64,000 nucleotides of DNA from Lachnospiraceae bacterium (GCA_017503735.1 JAFVSN010000024.1:1-64000), one strand, 5' to 3'; counted from the stretch's first letter, positions 1 to 8,998 are shown. Numbers and translations are program-made. The notes: generated by a model not told the origin, from the letters alone.

Positions 1-696
1 GAAGAAGGAGAGCCAGCCCACCAGCCGTTCCTTCGGGTCTCTACATTTAGCATACTCGCTTTTTCGGAATACGTCAAGGGCGACCAGATAGAATTCCTGT
101 AAAAAGTTTAACTTAAGTCCACTATCGCAGGTCATCTTTGCATGATGGGTACAAATTTCCGGATATTCCTTAAACACTTCGATACTTTGCTCGTAAAAGA
201 TAATGGTATAGACCTTCTGCAAATCCTTGTAGCTGAAGGCTTTTCCTTTTTCGGTTTTTACACGACTGTACTGGCGAAGCAGTAGGTCTGCCGAGTAACA
301 GGAGGCACGCTCCGCAGGGAAATAATACGGTATCTTTTGGATTTCCACCAAGACAAGCGCACCATCGTCCAGTCTGACTAAAATATCCATAACCATTGTA
401 GAGACACCGTCCATCAGGATGTTTTCCATCGGCAGTACCGTCTGGATGGTTACCCTTTGTTTCAACAGACAGGAAATGCAATCCTCCAGCCGCTCCGGAT
501 GGGTGTCCGGATTCATCAGTGTCTTAAATACGGTGTCATAGAGCACCGGCAGGGTTTTCTTTCCGGTACAGAATGCCATAAAACGTTCTCTTAAATCCTC
601 GGTCCATCCCTGATATGTCCGGTAAGCCCCCGGCATTTCTTTCAGTTCCCGAAGCACTTCTTCCTCTGTGTGACGCACAAAAATCTTTTCTTCCAC
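1..696 (-). CDS. Rpn/PDDEXK_2 family nuclease-transposase, 3' end beyond window
   Basis: The minus-strand reading frame is open from a GTG at 696 to the window edge, so the C-terminus is missing (232 codons seen). The GTG is preceded by an AAGGAGAG ribosome site, and no ATG is better placed. The translation matches the PD-(D/E)XK_2 family (Rpn recombination-promoting nuclease / putative transposase): an N-terminal conserved block ending near YDTVFKTLMN, then MDILVRLDDGALVLVEIQ with the Asp and Glu-x-Gln nuclease residues at about residues 109-124, then a helical YYFPAERASCYSADLL block. Members are common multicopy proteins in Lachnospiraceae and are linked to RecA-independent DNA rearrangement. 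The exact role here is unknown. A good sigma-A promoter lies at 861-889. Confidence 0.82.
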   Translation of the reverse strand, partial: MEEKIFVRHTEEEVLRELKEMPGAYRTYQGWTEDLRERFMAFCTGKKTLPVLYDTVFKTLMNPDTHPERLEDCISCLLKQRVTIQTVLPMENILMDGVSTMVMDILVRLDDGALVLVEIQKIPYYFPAERASCYSADLLLRQYSRVKTEKGKAFSYKDLQKVYTIIFYEQSIEVFKEYPEICTHHAKMTCDSGLKLNFLQEFYLVALDVFRKSEYAKCRDPKERLVGWLSFF

Positions 697-860
697 TAAA
701 ACACTCTCCTTTGCATAAACAACTACACGTTACGTTTTCTTTGTTACATTTTCATTCCATGGAATTATCGATAAGACTTTACCGAAGACCCAAAGCCTCG
801 ACTGTGCCCGGACATCTGCGCATGTGTCGGAAAGGCACGGCTTTGTTGTAACTTAACTAT

Positions 861-889
861 AGTATAACATGACCCCCGCGAAAGTTCAA
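861..889 (-). promoter_or_regulatory. sigma-A promoter for the Rpn-family gene
   Basis: On the minus strand TTGAAC, a 17-base spacer and TATACT are seen, giving a leader of about 155 bases before the GTG at 696. The rest of 697-960 holds no gene that I can support. Confidence 0.6.
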
Positions 890-964
890 GAACATTCGTC
901 CAGTGATATTTCACAAAGTTTTTGAAGAATTTTGTGAAAAGTGCATAAAGCTTTTTAATGAAAA

Positions 965-1003
965 AAGAGTCCTTGAAATCAGCGGGTTTCAAGGACTTTT
1001 ACG
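965..1003 (-). terminator. Terminator after the TPR glycosyltransferase
   Basis: A perfect 10-bp inverted repeat (GTCCTTGAAA / TTTCAAGGAC, 969-978 with 987-996) is followed on the minus strand by a T-rich tail (TCTTTTTTC). It also has four T on the plus strand. Confidence 0.8.
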
Positions 1004-1050
1004 TCTTTTGTGTCCGGTATCGTATTATACTCATACTTTATCAGTATACA

Positions 1051-2940
1051 TTAAATAAGCAGTTCCTTTACTTCCTCATCCCCCGGCACCAACATCGCCA
1101 ATTCCGAAAGAACCGTCTTTGCTTCCTCTGTCTTTCCTTCGATTAACAGATTCCGCGCCATTGTTTTTAATTGCCCTGCCAAAATAGCAACTTCTTTTTC
1201 CGCAAGCAATGCCTTTGCTACCGGAAGCATGACCGGATACAGTGCCACCACTTGCTTCAATTTTTCACCACATACAGCCAAATCCGGTTCTGCCAATACC
1301 TCTTCCAGCATACGGGCAAGCTGTATGACCGGTAGCTGCTCCTGTTCATCTTCGTCTGCCCGTTCCCCGGTTCCCCGCAAAGCTTCCTCGTATCGTTTTG
1401 CCCAAAGGATATACTCTTTTACGGTAGCTTCCGCGGTCATACCGGTTTCTAAAGTCCCGAACCCGGACAACTTCCGTTCACAACCTTTCAAAAACAGTTC
1501 CGCCACTTCCACATCATATTTCCGGTCACTTTTTTCGTAATAATCCGCAATGTCCTGCTCGGTGGTAATTCCTTTTTCCTCCGTGTTAATTAAATGGAAA
1601 AAGCCGAAATTTCCGTCTCTGCGGTTCAGTTGCTCCAAAACTTCCGCCAATTCCGGGCGTCGTTCCGAGAACTCTACATATGCAGAATGTAAAATCGCAT
1701 ACACCGGCATTCGCAACGTCTCTACCTTTAATACACGCTCCAATTCCCGCAAAAGTAAAGATTCGTCTTTGCTAAACAAATAACACTGCACCAGTGCTTT
1801 TACCATTTCTTTCGATATTTCCGTATCATGCGCCCAGTCCAGCCCCGCAAAAAGTCGTCCCAAATATCCGTACTCCTTACTTAACATAGCACTGGTGATA
1901 CCGCCCTTTATTACCCTCTGCCGGTTAAATTTGGATCGATACTGCTCAAAGTCCATAATCGGGAATTCCTGGGGTTCCTCTTTTCCCGGAACAATCCCGT
2001 ACTCCTCCAGATATCGTAAGCTTTCTTCCGCAGCCTCCTTTTCCCGGTTCTCTCTGCCGTATAAGAATGCTCTTTCACAATAGATCGCTAACTTACTCTG
2101 ATGCAACAGCACCTCTTCATTAAGAAGACGTTCATACTCTGCAAGTGCCTTCTCTATCTCTTCAGCCTCCATATAAATTTTTGGAAGGGTAATCAGCAAA
2201 TACTGTACAAAGGAATTGGTTTTTTCGTATTTCGTCTGCTGTAAAGTCTGTTTTGCAAACCTCTCTGCATCTTCAAAACGCTTGGCTGACCGGTATTCCT
2301 GCACCAACTGACAACACATCCGGATATCCTCCGGGTTTTCTTTTACTGCCGCTTCTTCCAAGGAAAGATTCCGTTCCAAATGTTTTTTTCTGTCTTCCTC
2401 TGTCTTAAACACATACCCGTAATGATGCACAAAAGAATCTACCTGCTTAATTCTCTGTGGTAACGGTTCTAACCATTCATGAATCTTACCGCAAAACTTT
2501 GTCTGGGACGTTCTTTTTACACACCTGCCCACATAGCTGTCCGAGTATGCGGTTCCTTCAAAATCATTATAGTTTCTCTGGATATACCACAGCGTATCGT
2601 AATGTTTCCTTTCCTCCCCACGAAAGAAAGCAATCAACTCCGATACATCCTCGAACCATTCATCATCATCCAGATATAAAAACCATTCTCCGGTACATTC
2701 GAAAAGACCTGCATTTCTCGCCGCAGAAAAATCTTTGCACCAGGTAAACCGCACCACCTTATCCGCATACTTTCTTGCAATGTCTACGGAACCGTCGGTG
2801 CATCCCGTATCTACAATAATAAGCTCACTCGGTACTGCATTCATAAGCGGCACCAAGGACTCCATACACTTTTCTATGGTATCTCTCCGGTTGTTGGAAA
2901 CCAACATGGAGATACTTAATACCGGTCTTGTCTTTTCCAT
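1051..2940 (-). CDS. GT2 glycosyltransferase with C-terminal TPR-like region
   Basis: The 629-residue protein begins with a GT-A fold glycosyltransferase family 2 domain: a nucleotide-sugar binding start (SISMLVSNNRRDTIEKC), IIVDTGCTDGS at about 41-51 and a metal-binding DDDE at 91-94. From about residue 200 the protein is alpha-helical with TPR-like repeats (helix pairs rich in A, E, L and Y), which in other enzymes hold protein substrates. The ATG at 2940 is chosen because AAAAGGGGG lies before it; the frame stays open 21 codons further upstream without a good start. It lies directly downstream of flagellin, and its leader contains a sigma-D-like promoter variant. Flagellin glycosylation is therefore a reasonable inference. 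Whether it adds the first sugar or extends a chain cannot be told from sequence. Confidence 0.85.
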   Translation of the reverse strand: MEKTRPVLSISMLVSNNRRDTIEKCMESLVPLMNAVPSELIIVDTGCTDGSVDIARKYADKVVRFTWCKDFSAARNAGLFECTGEWFLYLDDDEWFEDVSELIAFFRGEERKHYDTLWYIQRNYNDFEGTAYSDSYVGRCVKRTSQTKFCGKIHEWLEPLPQRIKQVDSFVHHYGYVFKTEEDRKKHLERNLSLEEAAVKENPEDIRMCCQLVQEYRSAKRFEDAERFAKQTLQQTKYEKTNSFVQYLLITLPKIYMEAEEIEKALAEYERLLNEEVLLHQSKLAIYCERAFLYGRENREKEAAEESLRYLEEYGIVPGKEEPQEFPIMDFEQYRSKFNRQRVIKGGITSAMLSKEYGYLGRLFAGLDWAHDTEISKEMVKALVQCYLFSKDESLLLRELERVLKVETLRMPVYAILHSAYVEFSERRPELAEVLEQLNRRDGNFGFFHLINTEEKGITTEQDIADYYEKSDRKYDVEVAELFLKGCERKLSGFGTLETGMTAEATVKEYILWAKRYEEALRGTGERADEDEQEQLPVIQLARMLEEVLAEPDLAVCGEKLKQVVALYPVMLPVAKALLAEKEVAILAGQLKTMARNLLIEGKTEEAKTVLSELAMLVPGDEEVKELLI

Positions 2941-2978
2941 AAAAATCCCCCTTTTGGGTATAGTAACCCTTATTCTGT

Positions 2979-3006
2979 ATATCGACAAAAAAGAGGAAAA
3001 CACTTA
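2979..3006 (-). promoter_or_regulatory. Sigma-D (FliA)-like promoter of the TPR glycosyltransferase
   Basis: Minus strand reads TAAG, 16 bases, GTCGATAT: one mismatch in each element from TAAA-N16-GCCGATAT, with the same 16-base spacing as the flagellin promoter. It ends about 40 bases before the ATG at 2940 and overlaps the terminator hairpin 2990-3025. Confidence 0.5.
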
Positions 3007-3025
3007 GGTGTTTCCTCTTTTTTTC
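2990..3025. terminator. Bidirectional hairpin between flagellin and the glycosyltransferase
   Basis: GAGGAAAACAC and GTGTTTCCTC form a stem with one bulge. A run of seven T follows on the plus strand and six T on the minus strand. On the minus strand it would stop flagellin transcripts before the glycosyltransferase. Confidence 0.7.
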
Positions 3026-3032
3026 TGTAACT

Positions 3033-3069
3033 GAAAGAGGAGCCCCACTCCTAGGTGCGGGACCCCTCT
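3033..3069 (-). terminator. Second stem-loop downstream of flagellin
   Basis: An imperfect inverted repeat (AGAGGAGCCCC ... GGGACCCCTCT, centre near 3051) lies about 45 bases after the flagellin stop. The T tail is short, so it may act with the next hairpin or protect the 3' end of an abundant mRNA. Confidence 0.5.
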
Positions 3070-3111
3070 GAAAAAAGCTTATGTGTAGGTTACGTTTACC
3101 CTGCGAGGCTA

Positions 3112-4755
3112 TTAGCCAAGTAAGGAAAGAACACCCTGGTTGGACTGATTAGCCTGAGCCAACATAGACTGGGAAGCCTGAGACAAGATGTTGTTCTTGC
3201 TGTACTCAACCATTTCCTTAGCCATGTCAACGTCACGGATACGAGACTCAGCGGTCTGTAAGTTCTCAGCTGCAACGTCAAGGTTTGCAATGGTGTGCTC
3301 CAGACGGTTCTGGATAGCACCGAGTGCGGAACGCTGCTTGGAAACCTTCTCGATAGCACCGTCGATAGCCTTAATGGAGCTAGCAGCCTTATCCTGATCG
3401 TCTACGCGTACGTTAGTACCGTTTACACCAAGGGAAAGAGCGCTCATATCGTCGATGTTGAAGCTGATGGTCTGTCCCTCGTTAGCACCAACCTGAAGCT
3501 TCATTCCGCCTGCTGCGGAAGTTACATCATAGTTAGCCTGACCAAGGAATGCATCGGTATCACCAAGACCTGCGCCACCATCTAATACGAGATCCTGCTT
3601 AGCTGCTGTAGAATCAACTGCCATAAGGGTATTCGGCTCGTCAGTACCGTTGTTAGCAACGTTACCGCTTAACTTAACGGTCAAATCCAGACCACCCTTA
3701 GCTAAGATCTCTTCGATATCCTCAGCGGTATATTCCTTACCAGCCTGTAACTTTAAAGTATAAACCGCTTCGTTACCATCAACATCACCATCTGCTGCAG
3801 TCATGTCATATGCTGCCGGAGTCTTAAGAGCCGCTTCTTCCTTTCCAGCCTCAGCATCAAAGGTAAGCTCAATGGTGATATTCATATCTGCACCATACTT
3901 GTTTGCAGTAAGCTCAATCTTATTTGCACCTACTGCTGCAGCGGTAATTGCAGTCGCTGCCATGTTAGCCTTAAGGCCCTGGCTGGTTGCTGCACTGGTT
4001 ACAGTGGTAGCAGAGGTTGCAGTGTATACACCATTTGCGAACTTAACAGATACGTTAGCCGGAACATTAGTTGCATTGGAGTCTTCCTGTACAGCCTTCT
4101 CAATAAGAGAATCAATCTCTTCCTGAGAGTAGGTTACATTCAGTGCAAGATTCAAGGTCAAGGTCTTACCATCATTGGACCAAACTGCAGACTCACCGCC
4201 CTGCTTTGCTACCGTAGTTGCTTCTACCTTAACACCGTTTACATCAGAAGTAATGAAAGCGCCAAGACCTGCACCATCATATACGCCATACTTCGGGCCT
4301 GCAGTAGTGCTTCCTGCTGCTCTGCCGCTGAAGGAACCGTCAAGTAACTTCATGGTGTTGAACTCGGTGGTCTCAGCGATACGATCTAACTCGTCCTGAA
4401 GCTGAGCAACTTCGTCCTGAAGGTTGGAACGGTCTTCATCGGTCTCAGTACCGTTGGCTGCCTGTACGGAGAGCTGTCTCATTCTCTGAAGAATGGAGTG
4501 AGTCTCGTTAAGAGCACCTTCAGCGGTCTGAATTAAGGAAATACCGTCCTGTGCGTTGGTGGAAGCCTGGTTCAAACCTCTGATCTGGCTTCTCATCTTC
4601 TCGGAAATAGCCAAGCCTGCTGCATCATCTGCTGCACGATTGATTCTGAATCCGGAAGAAAGCTTCTCAGTGGACTTACTTAAAGAACCGGTTGCGATAC
4701 CTAACTGTCTGTTGGCATTCATAGCCTGCATGTTGTGTTGAACTACCATACTCAT
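3112..4755 (-). CDS. hag: Flagellin
   Basis: Structural protein of the flagellar filament, secreted through the flagellar export channel. The 547-residue protein has the canonical N-terminal D0/D1 coiled-coil region (about 1-140, with [20 protein letters not shown] and the [16 protein letters not shown] block) and the matching C-terminal region (about 455-547, ending in [11 protein letters not shown]). The 300-residue middle is a variable, Ala/Thr/Ser-rich surface domain, so it is about twice the length of a minimal Hag. The start has AAGGAGG eight bases upstream. A sigma-D promoter at 4936-4963 and a leader hairpin with AGGA in its loop at 4809-4824 indicate late flagellar transcription and possibly CsrA control. 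Exposed Ser/Thr residues in the middle domain would be candidate sites for the neighbouring glycosyltransferases. Confidence 0.97.
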   Translation of the reverse strand: MSMVVQHNMQAMNANRQLGIATGSLSKSTEKLSSGFRINRAADDAAGLAISEKMRSQIRGLNQASTNAQDGISLIQTAEGALNETHSILQRMRQLSVQAANGTETDEDRSNLQDEVAQLQDELDRIAETTEFNTMKLLDGSFSGRAAGSTTAGPKYGVYDGAGLGAFITSDVNGVKVEATTVAKQGGESAVWSNDGKTLTLNLALNVTYSQEEIDSLIEKAVQEDSNATNVPANVSVKFANGVYTATSATTVTSAATSQGLKANMAATAITAAAVGANKIELTANKYGADMNITIELTFDAEAGKEEAALKTPAAYDMTAADGDVDGNEAVYTLKLQAGKEYTAEDIEEILAKGGLDLTVKLSGNVANNGTDEPNTLMAVDSTAAKQDLVLDGGAGLGDTDAFLGQANYDVTSAAGGMKLQVGANEGQTISFNIDDMSALSLGVNGTNVRVDDQDKAASSIKAIDGAIEKVSKQRSALGAIQNRLEHTIANLDVAAENLQTAESRIRDVDMAKEMVEYSKNNILSQASQSMLAQANQSNQGVLSLLG

Positions 4756-4808
4756 AATAATTACCTCCTTATAATGGTTCCATCCTCTCGCTATGAGGGA
4801 TGAAGTCC

Positions 4809-4824
4809 CCCGAATCCTTTCGGG
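4809..4824 (-). promoter_or_regulatory. Flagellin leader hairpin with AGGA loop (possible CsrA site)
   Basis: On the minus strand CCCGAA-AGGA-TTCGGG forms a perfect 6-bp stem with a four-base loop carrying GGA, about 55 bases before the start codon. The Shine-Dalgarno AAGGAGG at 4762-4770 is a second GGA. In Bacillus subtilis CsrA represses hag by binding two such sites; the same role here is inferred, and csrA is not in this window. Confidence 0.45.
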
Positions 4825-4935
4825 TCACTTTTGTTTTTAGGTTTTTGTTTGCGGCAGTGGGTTCACCTAGGATTTGAACTTCTGCCTGTGGGAAGAAACT
4901 TCCCTGTGGACAAGTGTTTTGTCCTTACACTAACT

Positions 4936-4963
4936 ATATCGGCAGTGCCGAAGAATTACTTTA
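4936..4963 (-). promoter_or_regulatory. Sigma-D (FliA) promoter of flagellin
   Basis: Minus strand TAAA, 16 bases, GCCGATAT matches the published sigma-D consensus in both elements. The predicted leader is about 170 bases. Confidence 0.88.
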
Positions 4964-4999
4964 GAGTCTTTTCGAAACTTTTTCAGAAAAATTTAGGGC

Positions 5000-5021
5000 A
5001 AAAGTCCCAGTAGGGACATTT
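5000..5021 (-). terminator. Weak terminator after the AAA ATPase
   Basis: GTCCC-TACT-GGGAC (5004-5017) is followed on the minus strand by TTTTGCCC. It has a short stem and a short T run. Confidence 0.4.
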
Positions 5022-5032
5022 CCTTATATCTG

Positions 5033-6292
5033 CTACATTTCCAAGGAATCCGGATGAAGCAGGAAGTCATATACATTCATAAAAAGAATTCCTTCCTCGC
5101 TGTAAAACGGCTTCGGCGTATCGGAAGTAATCACTATCTTCTTGAATGAATCATTGATTTTTAAAAACGGTCGTATTTCTTGTGCCGTTTTCTCCGCAGT
5201 CCCAAGCATATAAGCAGACTGGATATAGTACTTCTTCGCCCCCTTGCTACATATAAAATCAACTTCCAGATGTTTCTTTACAAGTTTTCCTTCTTTTCCG
5301 TTTTCTATCACAGTCAGATTCCCCACATCCACATGAAATCCTCTCATTCTAAGCTCGTTATATATTACATTTTCCATGGAATGGGTAACTTCCATCTGTC
5401 TGAAGCTGATTCTGGAATTTCGAAGCCCCATATCCATGAAATAATATTTCAACGGAGTCCCGATGTAAGATTTCCCCTTAATATCATAGCGATTCGCGTC
5501 CTCTATTAAGAACGCATCCTCCAGATATTCTATATACTTTGTAATTGTGGTTGCTGTAATCTTTGACTTATTTACACTCTTGAATGTATTCTGTAACTTA
5601 TTGGGATTCGTCAACGACCCGATTGCGGATGCCAAAACATCCAATAGTGCTTCCATTTCTCCCACATTTCTGATTTTATTACGTTTCACAATATCGCGAA
5701 TGTAAGTCTCTTTCAATAAGCTTTCAAGCAAGGAAATCTTCTGTTCCTCGGTCTCCGCCAATACCACAAGAGGAATTCCTCCGTACGTAATGTATTCATT
5801 CCACCCATCGTAACGATTCCCGTCATATACACTCATAAACTCCGAAAAGCTTAACGGATACATATGAATCTCGTCTCCTCTGCCTCCAAACTCCGTAGTG
5901 ATATCCCTTGATAAAAATTTTGCATTACTTCCCGTCACATACACATCACAATTCTTCCTGTCAGCCAGACCGTTTAAAACGCTCACAAACTCGTCCAACA
6001 TTTGAACCTCATCCAGAAGAATATAATATTTCCCTTCATCTTTTAGTTGCTCTTTTATCCATGGGTAAAACACCTTCGGATTGCGATACTCCATATTATC
6101 AAACAAGTCAAAGGCTATTTCAATAATGTGCTCTTTGTCTACTCCATTTTCCAAAAGATAGTTTTTAAACAACGTACGAAGCAAAAAGGACTTTCCGCAT
6201 CTTCTAATCCCGGTCACAATCTTTATTAACCCATTTCCTCTACGATTAATTAACTGTCCCAAATAGTAATCTCTTTTAATCTGTTTTTCCAT
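5033..6292 (-). CDS. AAA_14/DUF4143 family ATPase
   Basis: The 419-residue protein has an N-terminal P-loop ATPase (AAA_14): Walker A GIRRCGKS near residue 28, Walker B YYILLDEVQ near 90, and a sensor motif VYVTGSNAKFLS near 120. A C-terminal DUF4143 domain follows from about residue 200 and resembles a nuclease-like fold. These ATPases are very widespread accessory genes whose cellular role is not settled. The ATG at 6292 has GAGG eight bases upstream; GTG and ATG codons six and nine bases further out are less well placed. The promoter region carries two identical 16-bp repeats (6308-6323 and 6381-6396). It looks like a passenger gene inserted between flagellin and the glycosylation operon. 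Confidence 0.85.
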   Translation of the reverse strand: MEKQIKRDYYLGQLINRRGNGLIKIVTGIRRCGKSFLLRTLFKNYLLENGVDKEHIIEIAFDLFDNMEYRNPKVFYPWIKEQLKDEGKYYILLDEVQMLDEFVSVLNGLADRKNCDVYVTGSNAKFLSRDITTEFGGRGDEIHMYPLSFSEFMSVYDGNRYDGWNEYITYGGIPLVVLAETEEQKISLLESLLKETYIRDIVKRNKIRNVGEMEALLDVLASAIGSLTNPNKLQNTFKSVNKSKITATTITKYIEYLEDAFLIEDANRYDIKGKSYIGTPLKYYFMDMGLRNSRISFRQMEVTHSMENVIYNELRMRGFHVDVGNLTVIENGKEGKLVKKHLEVDFICSKGAKKYYIQSAYMLGTAEKTAQEIRPFLKINDSFKKIVITSDTPKPFYSEEGILFMNVYDFLLHPDSLEM

Positions 6293-6307
6293 ACGCATCA
6301 CCTCTAT

Positions 6308-6323
6308 AAGATATTTCGGTTAG
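6308..6323. repeat. 16-bp direct repeat, copy A
   Basis: AAGATATTTCGGTTAG is repeated exactly at 6381-6396. Together with the sequence just to its right it forms an imperfect palindrome (TTAGTTTTAACTAA core). A diverged palindromic version is at 18511-18548. Confidence 0.7.
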
Positions 6324-6380
6324 TTTTAACTAAAATTTCTTTTATTATACCTTATTTCATGTCATATTTCAAGTTTCTAA

Positions 6381-6396
6381 AAGATATTTCGGTTAG
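6381..6396. repeat. 16-bp direct repeat, copy B
   Basis: Identical to 6308-6323, 73 bp away, in the intergenic region shared by the divergent ATPase and DUF6270 genes. It could be an operator for the ATPase or a remnant of a mobile repeat. Confidence 0.7.
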
Positions 6397-6498
6397 AACA
6401 TCCCAAAATATATAGTAGCAAATTCATCTTATCTGTGGTAAAATCATATGGAACTCGTCACAGATAAAGCAACACACTTTTATGAAAGGAATACCCCC

Positions 6499-7992
6499 AT
6501 GCATAAAGAAAATGAACCATTACTCAAAACATCAAACGAAATCTCTCCTTGCCGTGTGGACGTTTTTGGTTCATGTGTCAGCCGCTCCATATTTTTAAAC
6601 GGAATCCCTGACGCCAGAGGATGTGCTGATCCCAGAATCAAGATTAATCGATATTTTTTTCGGCATTCCATATTAAGTTGCATGACTCCACCGCCAAACA
6701 CAACCGAGTTGAATGCTGACATAGCCAAAACTTTATCCAATGACAGTGCATGGACAACAGAATACTATTTCAAAGCATTAAAAGAAGAACTGCTAAAATC
6801 CGTTCTTCCAATGATTCGAGAAAGTGATGGTGACTATTTTGTCTTTGATATGTATGATATGTTTACACGCCATGTACTATACGACAATACTATACTTGCA
6901 CCAATTGACACCGTTTTGTTTTCACTGGATGCTTTTCAAAATAAAAACAACTTCTCTCATTTTTTCCCATATGACTATCCTATTGGTCTATGGTATGGAT
7001 ATATCAAACTCTTCATGGATGAAATCGTAGAAAAATATGGTAATGAGCATGTTATTCTGGTACGTTTACGCGCCTGCCATTCATATATTTCGAAAAGCAA
7101 CGAAATATTGCCGATTCCCCCCGAGCGAGCCGGTTCCTATTCTGCCGTACCAAAGTACAACCATCCGGCACGAATGCTTGAGAACTTTATCATACGTGAA
7201 TACACTCCTAATGTCATTGACTTTTCTAAATATTACATCGGAGACCAAAATTATTGGGATCATCTACAAGGTGCACATTTTGGCAAAGGCTATTACACTG
7301 AAAGCTTCAAGGCAATGCAGAAAATCATGCTTGATACAAGTCCCACTCAGCAAAGCCGCTATTTTTCGCAACTAAGTTTTCACGGTATTTCCGATATACT
7401 GAAAACTCCTATTTCAACCGAACAATTTCTCATTCTGTGGCAACAAATCGATTCACCTCTGCAGGAGGTCACCGGAGTTCCTGCTTTAAAACGCCTTGCA
7501 CACTATAGGGACGAAATCATCATTATTAACAGGTTATTTATATCTAATCTGTACCTCATTGCAGAATCCATCAGCTACATATTGGAAAATGACTTGTTTA
7601 CAGAGAACGAAAAAGACTGGTTGTATTATCAAGAAATTAACAGACTAATGCCTCAGCCATATACTACTATCCAGCAACAAATACTCCATGATATCTTTCC
7701 CGATATTTCCGTGGAAAAGGATTCATTCTTACTTGAACTCTGCAGTAAACACCCGGACTGCCCTGCATTTTCCTTTAAATGCATTTGGGAAAAATTTTTA
7801 CTGCTTTTTGAAAAAGAAAACCTTTGCTGGGTTACTTATTTACAACATGCCGAATACCTCAATCCACTCCATCCGGAAGTTTTGCAGTATCTATTCTATT
7901 ATGCCACAGCAACAGACGATGCCAGTTTGATTGAGCATTATCGTCTTCGTTTGGATACACTAAAAATCAAACAATCCGACAATAAAAAATAA
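6499..7992 (+). CDS. DUF6270 protein, putative SGNH-like surface-glycan enzyme
   Basis: The 497-residue protein opens with VDVFGSCVSRS (about residues 20-30), the signature of DUF6270, in which GSC replaces the GDS nucleophile block of SGNH/GDSL enzymes. A later WDHLQGAHFGKGYY block (about 255-270) could hold the Asp-x-x-His pair. The C-terminal third (from about 310) is helical and of unknown function. DUF6270 genes occur in polysaccharide loci, so acyl transfer or hydrolysis on a glycan is a guess supported by the adjacent glycosylation operon, toward which it is convergent. The ATG at 6499 has AAAGGA at good distance; an earlier in-frame ATG at 6448 has no ribosome site. A long palindromic terminator follows. 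Confidence 0.72.
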   Translation: MHKENEPLLKTSNEISPCRVDVFGSCVSRSIFLNGIPDARGCADPRIKINRYFFRHSILSCMTPPPNTTELNADIAKTLSNDSAWTTEYYFKALKEELLKSVLPMIRESDGDYFVFDMYDMFTRHVLYDNTILAPIDTVLFSLDAFQNKNNFSHFFPYDYPIGLWYGYIKLFMDEIVEKYGNEHVILVRLRACHSYISKSNEILPIPPERAGSYSAVPKYNHPARMLENFIIREYTPNVIDFSKYYIGDQNYWDHLQGAHFGKGYYTESFKAMQKIMLDTSPTQQSRYFSQLSFHGISDILKTPISTEQFLILWQQIDSPLQEVTGVPALKRLAHYRDEIIIINRLFISNLYLIAESISYILENDLFTENEKDWLYYQEINRLMPQPYTTIQQQILHDIFPDISVEKDSFLLELCSKHPDCPAFSFKCIWEKFLLLFEKENLCWVTYLQHAEYLNPLHPEVLQYLFYYATATDDASLIEHYRLRLDTLKIKQSDNKK

Positions 7993-8031
7993 AATTCTCA
8001 TGGTGCAGAAGGTTGCACCATGAGAATTTTT
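7991..8031. terminator. Bidirectional terminator between DUF6270 and the glycosylation operon
   Basis: AATTCTCATGGTGCA and its complement form a long perfect stem around a GAAGGT-type loop, with T runs on both strands. It serves both convergent transcripts. Confidence 0.9.
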
Positions 8032-8038
8032 ATCCATT

Positions 8039-8998
8039 TCAAACTGAACCCATCCACCCTGTATACTTTAAATAATCCCCTGAAAACAACTGCTTCGTTC
8101 TCTCTCTAGCCCAAATCTCCTCAAAGCATCTCTGTTGCTCACTCTCATCTAATTTCGAATTCTTTACCACACGAACCGTACTCTCAATACACTTCCGGTA
8201 AGTTGTAGAAATAAACTCCTTATTTTCTGCAGAAATACGTCCGCATTTCCTTAGCAAAAAGCGCTCCATTTCACTCACAAAGGTTTCATCCGACTGAATC
8301 CGCACCGGGTCGTATCGAAAGGATGCCGATCCTTGTCTAATATTATATTTGTGAAGGGATTTTGCCAGAACGCCAAACCGATCTATCTCTGCCGTAAAAT
8401 TTAGCACGTATGCCGTATCCCAACCAAAGGAAATCTTTCCGGTAAAGGAATCGCGTTTCACACTGTCAAACACAGAAAAATGATACAGCTTTCCCCACAA
8501 GGTTCTTAAATATTTGAAGTAAAAGCTGAACTGCTGCTCAAACTCAGCTTCCCCGATAAACAAATCCTGTTGAAGCCGGGTATTGTTCACAAGTTGTTGT
8601 TTCTGAACATCAAAATAATCCGACTGACATACCGCAAGTTTTAAATCATTCGCAAGTGCAAAACGAAGTGTATCTTCCAAAAACGTAGGATAATAAACAT
8701 CATCATCGCACAAATCACAGAACCACCAGTTATCCTCCGGATTCATGAGGACAAATTGTTTAAATTCCTTAAAAAAAGTATGGTATACCCCCATATTTTT
8801 TTCATTTGTCCGTACCACAATCCGGTCATCCAACCGTCGGTATTTTTCAATCAGCTCCGCCGTAATTCCATCATTCGAAGCATTATCAATGATATACAGC
8901 ACAAAATTCGGAAAGCTCTGATTTAATACGCACTCAATCGCATTTTCTATGCTCGCACTTCCGTTGTATGTATGCAAGGCTACAAATACCTTATTCAT
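8039..8998 (-). CDS. GT2 glycosyltransferase, last gene of glycosylation operon
   Basis: The 319-residue family 2 glycosyltransferase has VALHTYNGSASIENAIECVL at the N-terminus, YIIDNASNDG near residue 40 and CDLCDDDVYYPTF near 95 with the DDD metal-binding triad. Its C-terminal half resembles that of the preceding GT2, so the two are probably paralogs. The ATG at 8998 has AAAGG eight bases upstream and overlaps the stop of the upstream gene by eight bases, which suggests translational coupling; a GTG nine bases earlier is possible. Sugar donor and acceptor are unknown. The bidirectional terminator at 7991-8031 marks the operon end. Confidence 0.85.
   Translation of the reverse strand: MNKVFVALHTYNGSASIENAIECVLNQSFPNFVLYIIDNASNDGITAELIEKYRRLDDRIVVRTNEKNMGVYHTFFKEFKQFVLMNPEDNWWFCDLCDDDVYYPTFLEDTLRFALANDLKLAVCQSDYFDVQKQQLVNNTRLQQDLFIGEAEFEQQFSFYFKYLRTLWGKLYHFSVFDSVKRDSFTGKISFGWDTAYVLNFTAEIDRFGVLAKSLHKYNIRQGSASFRYDPVRIQSDETFVSEMERFLLRKCGRISAENKEFISTTYRKCIESTVRVVKNSKLDESEQQRCFEEIWARERTKQLFSGDYLKYTGWMGSV

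Noticed and set aside
3188-4741. Several plus-strand open frames inside flagellin
   Set aside because: They are antisense shadows of a strongly biased gene and have no ribosome sites or family similarity.
6439-6467. Sigma-D-like sequence before DUF6270 (TAAA, 17 bases, ACAGATAA)
   Set aside because: The -10 has two mismatches at the important GCC positions and the spacer is one base longer than in the good promoters, so it is too weak to call.
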